Source: Veillonella sp. (lineage in GTDB: Bacteria > Bacillota > Negativicutes > Veillonellales > Veillonellaceae). From it: 64,000 nt of DNA. The DNA is taken from the NCBI RefSeq assembly GCF_018364065.1, contig NZ_JAGZMO010000004.1, positions 248,001 through 312,000 on the forward strand, in the 5' to 3' direction. The translations under genes and the position numbers were made by a program. Positions 53,316 through 60,951 of the stretch are shown here, in pieces. The notes under the pieces were generated by a model that did not search any database, was not told the origin of the DNA, and was given only the letters and a program-made list of their open reading frames with translations. Every line of letters starts with the position of its first letter. The first letter of the stretch is position 1.

Positions 53316-54014
53316 ATGTTAAAGCAAGGTCGTTGGGCCATAGCGGCCGTGAGTATGCTCATGGGCATCATGTTTGTCAGTCAATATCGGATGACACAGA
53401 CAATTGCGCAGAGCAATGTAAACTTACAACGTGCAGGTGATTTAGCTCGCGAATTGACGGCAGTTCAAAAAGAGCGGGACGACTTGCGCGATCAATTAGA
53501 ACAAGTCCAACAGGGAGAAGCGTCGGCCAGCGCTGTAAAGGATATTAATTTATTGAAACAGCGTGCGGGGCTTACCGATGTAAGCGGTCCCGGCGTGCTA
53601 ATTACTATTAATGACAGCAAAGTGCCTGTGAAGGACAATGAGAATCCGAATTTATATTTAATCCACGATGAAGATATTTTGCGAGTTCTGAATGAATTAA
53701 GAGCGGGCGGTGCGGAAGCCATCGCGGTGAACGATCAGCGTCTCTTGGGAATTTCCGAAGTGCGCTGTGCGGGACCGACGATTATGGTAAACGGCAAAGT
53801 GTTCGGACCTCCGTTCGTTATTAAGGCAATCGGCGATCCGAAGACATTGTCCGCATCGTTGACGATGCGCGGCGGTGTAGTGGATACGCTGAAATATTGG
53901 GGCATTGAGCTGAATATTCAGGAAGCCGACAATATAGTAGTTCCCGCCTTCTCCGGTACGTTTAGAGAAGATCACATAAAGACGGTGGGAGAAGGAGGCG
54001 GTAATAAAAAATGA
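53316..54014 (+). CDS. DUF881 membrane-anchored protein
   Basis: 232 residues. One N-terminal membrane segment (about 6-23), a coiled coil (about 38-70) and an extracytoplasmic domain with GPGVLITINDS, LRAGGAEAIAVNDQRL and VINGKVFGPPFVIKAIG-type motifs (here MVNGKVFGPPFVIKAIGD). The family (YlxW/YlxX in Bacillus) is found upstream of ftsZ in Firmicutes and actinobacteria; its role is unknown, presumably in division. It overlaps sbp by 4 nt (ATGA). Confidence 0.85.
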   Translation: MLKQGRWAIAAVSMLMGIMFVSQYRMTQTIAQSNVNLQRAGDLARELTAVQKERDDLRDQLEQVQQGEASASAVKDINLLKQRAGLTDVSGPGVLITINDSKVPVKDNENPNLYLIHDEDILRVLNELRAGGAEAIAVNDQRLLGISEVRCAGPTIMVNGKVFGPPFVIKAIGDPKTLSASLTMRGGVVDTLKYWGIELNIQEADNIVVPAFSGTFREDHIKTVGEGGGNKK

Positions 54015-54355
54015 TTTATGTATTTATCGCCGGCGGACTGATTATAGGCGTGGTTCTGGGGATTATGTCCCCCATGGAAATTTCGCCGATTTACGCCAAG
54101 TACACATCCGTAGCTCTCTTGGCTGCGCTTGACAGTGTGTTTGGCGGTACCCGGGCGGCATTAGAACGGGTCTTCAATTTATCTATTTTTTTGACAGGGT
54201 TTTTCTCCAACTCTTTACTGGCGGCCTTACTGGTATTCTTGGGAAATCTGGTAGGGATTGATTTGTATTATGTAGCGCTTATCAGTTTCGGGTTGCGGTT
54301 ATTCCAAAATACGGCGGCTATTCGTCGTCTTATCCTGTCCCGTCGCACAAAATAA
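54011..54355 (+). CDS. sbp: Small basic protein (DUF1290, Sbp)
   Basis: 114 residues with three hydrophobic segments. IPA-type opening (GGLIIGVVLGIMSPMEISPIYAKYTSVALLAALDSVFGG, given in part) is the family signature. Known in Bacillus as sbp before ftsAZ, with unknown function. It overlaps DUF881 by 4 nt, so the two are coupled. In this cluster it is directly followed by the ftsZ leader, without ftsA. Confidence 0.88.
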   Translation: MIYVFIAGGLIIGVVLGIMSPMEISPIYAKYTSVALLAALDSVFGGTRAALERVFNLSIFLTGFFSNSLLAALLVFLGNLVGIDLYYVALISFGLRLFQNTAAIRRLILSRRTK

Positions 54356-54439
54356 ACGGGGGCGCTAAATAAAATATAAACTGTTCATATAAATAGTAGA
54401 AAAATTCAAAAAAATAGTGTAAAATGAAATGAAACTAGT

Positions 54440-54445
54440 TATACT
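54440..54445 (+). promoter_or_regulatory. Possible ftsZ promoter (-10 only)
   Basis: TATACT preceded by AGT, with only a poor -35 (GTGTAA 17 bp upstream). It would give ftsZ its own transcript with a leader of about 150 nt. Confidence 0.35.
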
Positions 54446-54452
54446 AATACTG

Positions 54453-54520
54453 AAACCGAGAGGGAATGCGCTGTAGAGAAGGGCTGAACAGGCTTTTATC
54501 TAGGGCGATTCTTCAGGTTT
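54453..54520 (+). ncRNA. Candidate structured ftsZ leader RNA
   Basis: Nested pairing: AAACC (54453-54457) with GGTTT (54516-54520); GAAT-g-CGC (54464-54471) with GCGATTC (54505-54511); and an apical arm around CTG-AA-CAG (54484-54491). The rest of the region is AT-rich, so this GC-rich block stands out. It does not match a riboswitch consensus I know. Fold not computed. Confidence 0.4.
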
Positions 54521-54604
54521 ACATGAATTGAATAAATATAACAGAAATAATAATTCCAAATATAATCGCAATAAATTTTACGGGCAACAGGAGGAGGAAC
54601 GTAA

Positions 54605-55612
54605 ATGTCAGAATTCGCAAACATTAAAGTTATCGGTGTTGGTGGCGGCGGAAGTAACGCTGTAAATCGCATGATTGATAGTGGTCTTCAAGGTGTAGAC
54701 TTTTTAGTAGCAAATACAGAAACTCAAGCCCTGGAAAATTCTAAAGCAGAAGTAAAACTTCAAATCGGTGAAAAATTAACTAAAGGCCTTGGTGCCGGCG
54801 GTAATCCTGAAATCGGCGAACAGGCCGCTCAGGAAAGTCGTGAAGAAATTGTAAAATCCTTACAAGGTGCAGATATGGTATTCGTTACAGCCGGCATGGG
54901 CGGCGGTACCGGTACAGGTGCAGCTCCTGTAGTTGCAGAATGTGCTCGTGAATTGGGCGCTTTAACAGTTGGCGTTGTAACTAAGCCATTCACATTTGAA
55001 GGTAAAAAACGTAAAACTCAGGCTGAAGGCGGCGTAGATATGCTGACCAGCAAAGTTGATACAATTATCGTAATCCCTAACGACCGTTTATTACAGATCG
55101 TAGACAAGAAAACTCCTTTATTAAGTGCATTCAGCACAGCTGACGACATTCTTCGTCAAGGTATTAAAGGTATTTCCGACTTGATCACTGTACCTGGTCT
55201 TATTAACCTTGACTTCGCTGACGTTAAATCCATTATGTCCAATCAGGGCGAAGCTCTTATGGGTATCGGTGTAGGCGAAGGTGAAAACCGTGCCGTTGAT
55301 GCTGCTAAGATGGCAATCAACAGCCCATTGTTGGAAACTTCCATTGAAGGTGCTAAAGGTATTCTCTTGAACATTACCGGCAGCAGCGATTTAAGCTTGT
55401 TCGAAATTAATGAAGCGGCAGAAATTATTTCTGAAGCGGCAGATCCTGAAGCTAACATTATCTTCGGTTCCGTTATCGATGAAAACTTGGGCGACCGCAT
55501 TCAGATTACAGTAGTTGCTACAGGCTTCGGTAAACAGCCTAAAACAGGCGTAACAAAATCACCTTTCGGAACTATTGGTGGAAATGATATTCCTACTTTC
55601 ATGAAGCGTTAA
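54605..55612 (+). CDS. ftsZ: Cell division GTPase FtsZ with minimal linker
   Basis: 335 residues, shorter than the usual 360-400. The tubulin signature GGGTGTGAAP, nucleotide loop GVGGGGSNAVNRM and T7 loop NLDFADVKSIM are intact. After the globular core (ending near VVATGFG) only about 17 residues precede the C-terminal peptide DIPTFMKR, which binds membrane tethers. The normally disordered linker is nearly absent. ATG at 54605 after AGGAGGAAC. No ftsA is adjacent. Confidence 0.97.
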   Translation: MSEFANIKVIGVGGGGSNAVNRMIDSGLQGVDFLVANTETQALENSKAEVKLQIGEKLTKGLGAGGNPEIGEQAAQESREEIVKSLQGADMVFVTAGMGGGTGTGAAPVVAECARELGALTVGVVTKPFTFEGKKRKTQAEGGVDMLTSKVDTIIVIPNDRLLQIVDKKTPLLSAFSTADDILRQGIKGISDLITVPGLINLDFADVKSIMSNQGEALMGIGVGEGENRAVDAAKMAINSPLLETSIEGAKGILLNITGSSDLSLFEINEAAEIISEAADPEANIIFGSVIDENLGDRIQITVVATGFGKQPKTGVTKSPFGTIGGNDIPTFMKR

Positions 55613-55616
55613 TATT

Positions 55617-55625
55617 TGTTATAAT
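55617..55625 (+). promoter_or_regulatory. Extended -10 promoter for the outer-membrane barrel gene
   Basis: TGTTATAAT right after the ftsZ stop codon, the third copy of this nine-base element. A hairpin AATAATATG/CATATTATT (55642-55666) lies in the predicted leader and may stabilise the mRNA. Confidence 0.5.
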
Positions 55626-55702
55626 ATGGTTGAAATATTTTAATAATATGTATTATTCATATTATTTATGTAGTTTACATACTATCTAAGGGAGGACTAA
55701 CT

Positions 55703-56281
55703 ATGAAAAACAAATTTTTAGTAACTACTTTAGCGGCTATGATGGTAACTGGCGCAGCTTTTGCAGCATCCGTACCTATGACTCAGATTGAAGAAGGTCA
55801 GAGCAAAATCGGTGTTGATTACTCTTTCAGCCAAAACGTAACAGGCGAAAGCGGTCATGCTGACGGTTATGGTATCAACTTACAAACAGCTCTTACTGAC
55901 AAATGGGGTCTTCAATACTCCTATAGCCGTGTAAACTTGGACGACAGAAGCGATGTTAAAGATCATCAGTTAAATGCTGTATATAACATCCATCCAAACT
56001 TCAACGTTTATGCAGGCGGTACTTACGTGCGTGCAGCAGGCGACCATGAAACAGGTTTACAGGTTGGTGTAATCGGTTACATGCCTTTAACTGACCGTAT
56101 CCAAGGTTTCGCAAAAGTAGGTTTCGGTAACGACCTTAAGAATACATACCAAGTAGGTGCAACTTATGCATTGACTAACGAATGGGATGTAAGCTTATAC
56201 TATCAATACGACAAATATGATGTAGATAACGACACTATGTCCGTTAAAGGCTTCCATGCAGGCCTTGGCTACAACTTCTAA
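55703..56281 (+). CDS. Small outer-membrane beta-barrel protein
   Basis: 192 residues. Signal peptide 1-22 (KNKFLVTTLAAMMVTGAAFA, cleavage before ASV). The mature part alternates polar and hydrophobic residues in about eight strands and ends in an aromatic residue (LGYNF), the barrel-assembly signal of outer-membrane proteins. It resembles the OmpX/YfaZ-size barrels of Negativicutes. Function unknown. Strong GGGAGG site, own promoter and terminator suggest high expression. Its place right after ftsZ is probably not functional linkage. Confidence 0.85.
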   Translation: MKNKFLVTTLAAMMVTGAAFAASVPMTQIEEGQSKIGVDYSFSQNVTGESGHADGYGINLQTALTDKWGLQYSYSRVNLDDRSDVKDHQLNAVYNIHPNFNVYAGGTYVRAAGDHETGLQVGVIGYMPLTDRIQGFAKVGFGNDLKNTYQVGATYALTNEWDVSLYYQYDKYDVDNDTMSVKGFHAGLGYNF

Positions 56282-56321
56282 TTGTCGATTTTCAGCAGTT
56301 AGCTATTGTAACAAATAATAT

Positions 56322-56366
56322 AAGAGCACTTCATGGGGCTTTACGCCTCTTGAAGTGCTCTTTTTA
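56322..56366 (+). terminator. Terminator after the barrel gene
   Basis: AGAGCACTTCA pairs with TGAAGTGCTCT, with a second small stem GGC/GCC inside, then TTTTT. Confidence 0.9.
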
Positions 56367-56526
56367 TTGGTACAGAGACCAAACAATAATTTATATAGTG
56401 TATACAATATTCTTTTCACAAAATACACATTTCGCACGGTTTTGAACGTTTTTCCTCTTGTAAGAGACTCTTATTTTCGATATTATAAAAGAGTAATTTA
56501 CTTATAAAGATAGGATGGTGTTCTGT

Positions 56527-57777
56527 ATGGCGGTAAGTATGGCAGCCTCGCACGCACGAGGAAAGAAATCTAAGGATCGTATTTTTGCGTTAAACTCCCA
56601 GGCTCAGGAAGAAGCTAAGGTATTAGGCAAAGATAAGGTAATTAACGGTACCTTAGGTTCCATTATGGATGAAAACGGAGATATTGTATTCTTGAAGGCG
56701 GTAGAACAGGAATACTTAAATTTGCCACGCAATGAATATGTGGCATATGCTCCAATTGCAGGTTTGCCTGAATTTTTAGATGCCGCAATTTCAGAATGTT
56801 TCGGTGAATCCCGTCCTGACGCATATATTGAAGCAGTCGCTACGGCCGGTGGCACCGGTGGCATTCATCATTTGGTGCATAACTACACGGATCAGGAAGA
56901 TACGGTGTTGACAGCTGACTGGTACTGGGGTGCCTACAATCAGATTTGCAATGACAATCATCGGTATTTGAAGACTTACACATTATTCGATGAAAATCGC
57001 GAGTTCAACTTTGCCAGCTTCAAAGAAGAAGCTGATAAATTGGCGGCGAAACAGGAAAACATTGTACTTATCTTCAATTCTCCGGGTAACAACCCTACAG
57101 GCTTCAGTTTGACTGACAATGATTGGGATAAAGTAATTGCTTATGCAAAAGACTTGGTAAGCAACGGTAAGAATAAAGTTATCATCGCTTGTGACGTGGC
57201 CTACATTGATTACTCCGGCGAAAAACAGACAGTACGCCGTTTCTTCAAGAAATTCGGCCAATTGCCAAAAGAAATCTTAGTGGTGGCTTGCTACAGCTTG
57301 TCCAAAGGCTTTACCTTATATGGCCAACGCGTGGGCGCTATGATCGGTGTAAGCTCCGATCGAGAGATTGCGGACGAGTTCAAAGAGGTAAACTCCATTA
57401 CCTCCCGTGCTACATGGTCTAATATTTGTCGTCCGGCTATGCGCACTATGGCGAATATTGTGAGCAATCCGGAAAAGAAAAAAGCCTACGAAGAAGAACG
57501 CGAAGGCTATTGTGAATTGATTCAAGAACGTGCCCGTATCTTTGTGGAAGAAGCGAAAGAAGTAGGACTTCCTTGCTTGCCATATTGCGGCGGTTTCTTC
57601 TTAACGATTCCTACAGAGCACAGTGAAGCTATCGTTAACGAATTGACGAAGTCACACGTTTACATCGTTCCATTGGGACATGGTGTTCGCGTAGCGGCTT
57701 GCAGCATTCCAAAAGCGAAAATTAAAGGCTTGGCTACAAAAATCCATGATGTTATGAAACAGTTGGGCTATTTATAA
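56527..57777 (+). CDS. Class I/II PLP-dependent aminotransferase
   Basis: 416 residues if the ATG at 56527 is used (TAGGATGG upstream); ATGs at 56515 and 56539 are alternatives. Fold type I: GGTGGIHHLVHNY loop, NSPGNNPTGFSL, CDVAYIDY and the Schiff-base Lys in YSLSKGFTLYGQRVGA. SLSK followed by GLYG-like sequence recalls aspartate and aromatic aminotransferases. The substrate cannot be fixed. It follows a terminator and so is a single-gene unit. Confidence 0.88.
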   Translation: MAVSMAASHARGKKSKDRIFALNSQAQEEAKVLGKDKVINGTLGSIMDENGDIVFLKAVEQEYLNLPRNEYVAYAPIAGLPEFLDAAISECFGESRPDAYIEAVATAGGTGGIHHLVHNYTDQEDTVLTADWYWGAYNQICNDNHRYLKTYTLFDENREFNFASFKEEADKLAAKQENIVLIFNSPGNNPTGFSLTDNDWDKVIAYAKDLVSNGKNKVIIACDVAYIDYSGEKQTVRRFFKKFGQLPKEILVVACYSLSKGFTLYGQRVGAMIGVSSDREIADEFKEVNSITSRATWSNICRPAMRTMANIVSNPEKKKAYEEEREGYCELIQERARIFVEEAKEVGLPCLPYCGGFFLTIPTEHSEAIVNELTKSHVYIVPLGHGVRVAACSIPKAKIKGLATKIHDVMKQLGYL

Positions 57778-57865
57778 TTTGCAACGTTAGAGTACCAATA
57801 AGCCGGCAACGGTTAGAGTGCCAATAAACCGGCAACGTTCGGTGTTTATAATTTCCAAACGTTAG
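57771..57865. repeat. 26-bp tandem repeat anchored on the aminotransferase stop
   Basis: TTTATAATTT-GCAACGTTAG, which contains the stop codon (57775-57777), recurs at 57845 as TTTATAATTT-CCAAACGTTAG. In between, two 26-bp units (57786-57811 and 57812-57837; GTTAGAGT-A/G-CCAATAA-G/A-CCGG) differ only by two A/G transitions. Confidence 0.7.
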
Positions 57866-57914
57866 GCTTGTTATAGCAGAGTAGCGTTGGGACATATACC
57901 ATCTAACAATAAAA

Positions 57915-58010
57915 AACAGGTTAGTTACACAATCGGTTTTAGTGCCACCTGTGTCATGCAATGCATGATGCAGGGACGGCTTGGCCGGTGTAATTAACCT
58001 GTTTATCTTT
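57915..58010. terminator. Long nested hairpin between convergent genes
   Basis: AACAGGTTAGTTACAC (57915-57930) pairs over 16 bp with GTGTAATTAACCTGTT (57988-58003; one G-T pair). Inside, GCC/GGC, CCTG/CAGG and TCATG/CATGA stack into a second hairpin (57944-57980). T-rich tracts follow on both strands. It lies between the aminotransferase (plus) and DUF896 (minus) stops and can terminate both. Its size and nesting exceed a simple terminator. Confidence 0.75.
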
Positions 58011-58037
58011 TTGTTTATAATAGTTTGTCTATAATCA

Positions 58038-58148
58038 GCTAGGCGTGTGTGATTACAAATAGCTTGGCTTGTGTGATTACAAATAGCTTGGCTTGTGTGA
58101 TTATAATAAGTTTGTTTTTTTAATTATAATCAGTTTGGTTTGTTTGTT
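58038..58148. repeat. Five 24-bp tandem units reaching into the DUF896 stop
   Basis: Units start at about 58034, 58058, 58082 and 58106 and end with one that covers the TGA (58130-58132) and last codons of the minus-strand gene. The middle two are nearly identical (AGCTTGGCTTGTGTGATTAC). The last two are more diverged (AAGTTTG, CAGTTTGG). Confidence 0.75.
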
Positions 58149-58363
58149 TTATTATTCGCAGCAGCTACAGGATTATTGCTATCAGGCACTTCATCGACAA
58201 ATTCGATGCGATCTAGTTGAGATTTTACCTGATTTCGGATAAAACCTAAGTACTCAGCATAGAGCTCTTTTTTTTCTGCCAATTCGGCATCAGTTAAAGG
58301 AATGCCGGATTTCTTTTTATGTGCTAATTCATTAATTCGTTTTAAAGTTTCATTAATGCCCAT
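58130..58363 (-). CDS. DUF896 (YnzC-like) small protein
   Basis: 77 residues. INELAHKKKSGIPLTDAELAEKKELYAEYLGFIRNQVKSQLD, quoted here only by its core LTDAELAEKKELYAEYL, is the DUF896 helical hairpin of Firmicutes (YnzC, YneJ relatives). The Asn/Lys-rich tail overlaps the repeat array. Function unknown; in Bacillus one relative is in the SOS-linked yneA operon. GAGGTC lies upstream of the ATG on the minus strand. Confidence 0.85.
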   Translation of the reverse strand: MGINETLKRINELAHKKKSGIPLTDAELAEKKELYAEYLGFIRNQVKSQLDRIEFVDEVPDSNNPVAAANNKTNKPN

Positions 58364-58418
58364 AGAGACCTCCTATATTAATGTCTATAATATTATAACA
58401 TAGGTAGACCTAATTGTT

Positions 58419-58448
58419 TTGATTTTTTTAGATATATAATGCTATAAT
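58419..58448 (+). promoter_or_regulatory. nth promoter
   Basis: TTGATT (58419-58424), 18-bp spacer, TATAAT (58443-58448) with an extended TGC in front. The predicted leader before nth is about 145 nt. Confidence 0.65.
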
Positions 58449-58453
58449 AAAGC

Positions 58454-58574
58454 AGCACAGGGTGTGAATGTAAACACCGGTGAATTAGTGCTAACATATA
58501 TTATTTTATAGATTATATTACTTCATGGACTTTACTTCATAGACGGGAAATTTCCGGCTCGGAAGTAAATTTTT
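58454..58574 (+). ncRNA. Riboswitch-like attenuated leader of nth
   Basis: Nested stems AGCAC (58454-58458) with GTGCT (58488-58492) and GGTGT (58461-58465) with ACACC (58474-58478), then an intrinsic terminator: TTTACTTC (58531-58538) with GAAGTAAA (58562-58569) and TTTTT, 27 nt before the nth ATG. TTACTTCATGGAC (58518-58530) repeats the left arm of the terminator (TTACTTCATAGAC), so it could compete for pairing. No consensus recognised. Confidence 0.45.
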
Positions 58575-58600
58575 ACATATTTCTTAAGTTGGAGATACAT

Positions 58601-59239
58601 ATGCGCGTAACTAAAGCGATTAAAAACGAACAAATACATATATTGGAAACCGTGTACAAAGACGCCAAAGTGGCATTGGATTTCAATAATCCTTTTGAAC
58701 TTCTTGTGGCGGTGGTTCTGTCGGCGCAATGCACGGACGAACGGGTAAATATTATTACGAAACGATTATTTCCTACTTACAGCGATCCTGCGGATATGCT
58801 CGCATTGGGAACAGCCAAACTGGAAGTATTAATCCGTGACTGCGGTCTTTACAGAGCGAAGGCGGCTAACTTAATAAAAACTTGTGAAATCCTTGTTAAT
58901 ACCTATGGCGGCGAAGTGCCGAAGACATTTGATGAATTGGTCGAGTTGCCTGGCGTAGGCCGTAAAACGGCGAATGTTCTGATTTCAGTTCTATATAACA
59001 CACCGGCTATTGCCGTAGATACCCATGTATTCCGCGTATCCAATCGATTAGGCTTGGCAAAAGGTAAGACGCCTGATGAAGTGGAAGAAAAATTGAAAAA
59101 GGCAATTCCTATGGAGAAGTGGAGTGCGGCCCATCACTGGATTATTTGGCACGGCCGCAAAATCTGCAAAGCCAGAAAGCCACTTTGTTTGGAATGTCCT
59201 TTAGCTCATGTATGTCCTTCTGCGGGCAAAGAGGCATGA
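58601..59239 (+). CDS. nth: Endonuclease III
   Basis: 212 residues from the ATG at 58601 with GGAG 7 nt upstream. Helix-hairpin-helix-GPD fold: LPGVGRKTAN with Lys122, and VDTHVFRVSNRLG with Asp140 as catalytic residues. Cys189-x6-Cys196-x2-Cys199-x5-Cys205 binds the [4Fe-4S] cluster. It removes oxidised pyrimidines in base excision repair. A terminator-like hairpin lies in its leader. Confidence 0.96.
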   Translation: MRVTKAIKNEQIHILETVYKDAKVALDFNNPFELLVAVVLSAQCTDERVNIITKRLFPTYSDPADMLALGTAKLEVLIRDCGLYRAKAANLIKTCEILVNTYGGEVPKTFDELVELPGVGRKTANVLISVLYNTPAIAVDTHVFRVSNRLGLAKGKTPDEVEEKLKKAIPMEKWSAAHHWIIWHGRKICKARKPLCLECPLAHVCPSAGKEA

Positions 59240-59333
59240 TTACGTAGGCCATTTTGCAAGGGAAGAAGCGAACGTTTGAGAGCGATTGTTAGAAAGCGAT
59301 TTCCTATGTGAGGAAGGAGATGAGGTAAAGCTT

Positions 59334-60896
59334 ATGAACAATGAATTATTTGAAAATGCTAATATGAACGAAGCGAAGGCGGATAGGGTTGCAACCAACA
59401 AAACAAACGCAGAAGCAATGTCAGCCATGGTTCGTCTTGTTCGTGCCTTTGGTGAAGCACAGATACAAGGCAGCCAGGTTGTTAATGAAATGCTTCGTTT
59501 TTACCATATAGATGAACAAATAAAAGGGAACAGCGCTTACGCACTGCGCGGTGTAGGCGGTGATGAACTGTATGCTCTGGCGAAGGCGTCAGAGGCGGAG
59601 TTCGGCGAGCTGCTGTATGACCAGGGGACGTTGGAACGGTTATACCCATTGTCATTTTCAGTGGAGCTTATTGATTTAATCAGTGAATTCGGATTGGTGG
59701 ATGGTTTGGTAAACGGTTATCAATGGCGTCTTCCACTGGAGCCGATTATTGAAGACTATATGGATCGGGAAGGCATTATTCTTTTTGCGTACGTAGAAGA
59801 ATATGCAGGCCTTTTGCCGTATATTATGAAAATGCTGCCACAGGAGCGGCTGATTTTTTATACGCCGTCGGACAGCGCGTTCATCGTGTTGAAGCAACTG
59901 TATCCGACAGCAACCATTACCATGGAGTGGCCTGATGATGTGATTTTTGATCATGTGGTGGCTGCTACCACCGGACTGTTCCGTGCACCGGTTACGATTA
60001 TGGAAGAGCTCGCTATGCGCGTAGGCAATATTAGTGAATTCGGCTCGGCTCACTACTTCATTCCTTTAGGAGCCGTACAGGACCAATTAGGCATGAATCG
60101 CATGGCTATTCAATTTATGTTGTTGCAAAAACGACTGCATTCGATTTGTGAATGGGCGCCGCTGAGTACCTATGAATTTGTGTATGGCGAAGGGGAAGTC
60201 AAGAAGGTGGGCCTGCAAATCAATGAAGTGGTTAATGAGCGACAGATTCGCACAACGCCGTTCATCAAGCTGCCTCATGAAGTGTTAGGCGCGATGGAAA
60301 CATTCTCCATGGTGGCCTACGCCTTGTCATTATGCGGCGTGGAACCGGCCATGCAGGCTCAATTGCCGACGCTCGGCGAAGACGGCTATATGAAGGTAGA
60401 CTACAAGTTGCCGGCGTACATGCAGAAAATTACCAATGCTTATGAAGGCCTGCGACTGGAAGTATCCCGTCAAGGCCGAGCCATTGAACTTGCCTTGGCA
60501 ACTCATGAAGGACATCCCGTTGGCAGCGCTTTGACGGAAGAGGCGTTCATGGCCATCGTTGAAGGCTATAATGAAGCGGCCCATACTGATTATTGGCTGT
60601 TCAGCGATCCTCGAGCCGCCTATATATGGTATATATTCTTTACGAGTCAAAAAGGGCAGTTGGTACTTGAGAAGTTGGGGCAGATGGTTACGACTACACC
60701 GGCTTTATTACAGCTTATGAGCAGTGTGCGCCGTCAGATTTTAAAAGATGATCAGTTGGACAAGTTGGCCTCATCGTTTGAGCAGATAAAGGATACCTAT
60801 GAAGCCGATCTGGAACGATTAAGCGAAAATTTTGAACATGATGTAGATGTGTTAAGCAGCGCTGTCGTACCTCCTGAAACAGAAGTTGTTGAATGA
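59334..60896 (+). CDS. Large protein of unknown function, possible degenerate methyltransferase fold
   Basis: 520 residues from the ATG at 59334 with AGGAAGGAGATGAGG upstream. No signal peptide or membrane segment. The N-terminal 130 residues are helical. Residues about 146-212 look like alternating strands and helices (GIILFAYVEEYAGLLPYIM, RLIFYTPSD, TITMEWPDDVIFDHVVAATTG), which recalls N6-DNA methyltransferases but without NPPY/DPPF or a glycine-rich SAM loop. The C-terminal quarter has a long coiled coil (about 475-515). I do not recognise the family. It follows nth by 94 bp and probably has weak coupling to it. Confidence 0.75.
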   Translation: MNNELFENANMNEAKADRVATNKTNAEAMSAMVRLVRAFGEAQIQGSQVVNEMLRFYHIDEQIKGNSAYALRGVGGDELYALAKASEAEFGELLYDQGTLERLYPLSFSVELIDLISEFGLVDGLVNGYQWRLPLEPIIEDYMDREGIILFAYVEEYAGLLPYIMKMLPQERLIFYTPSDSAFIVLKQLYPTATITMEWPDDVIFDHVVAATTGLFRAPVTIMEELAMRVGNISEFGSAHYFIPLGAVQDQLGMNRMAIQFMLLQKRLHSICEWAPLSTYEFVYGEGEVKKVGLQINEVVNERQIRTTPFIKLPHEVLGAMETFSMVAYALSLCGVEPAMQAQLPTLGEDGYMKVDYKLPAYMQKITNAYEGLRLEVSRQGRAIELALATHEGHPVGSALTEEAFMAIVEGYNEAAHTDYWLFSDPRAAYIWYIFFTSQKGQLVLEKLGQMVTTTPALLQLMSSVRRQILKDDQLDKLASSFEQIKDTYEADLERLSENFEHDVDVLSSAVVPPETEVVE

Positions 60897-60951
60897 TAGC
60901 AGCTTATATATTAAAATTATATGAGACTTCGCAGAAGTCATCGGTTAATCG

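Noticed and set aside
54453..54520. Cyclic di-GMP or similar known riboswitch in the ftsZ leader
   Set aside because: The conserved core bases and tetraloop-receptor pattern of the known classes are not present. Kept only as an unclassified structure.
22619..58148. Could the tandem arrays be CRISPR arrays?
   Set aside because: Units are contiguous and degenerate with no unique spacers between constant repeats, and no cas genes are in the window.
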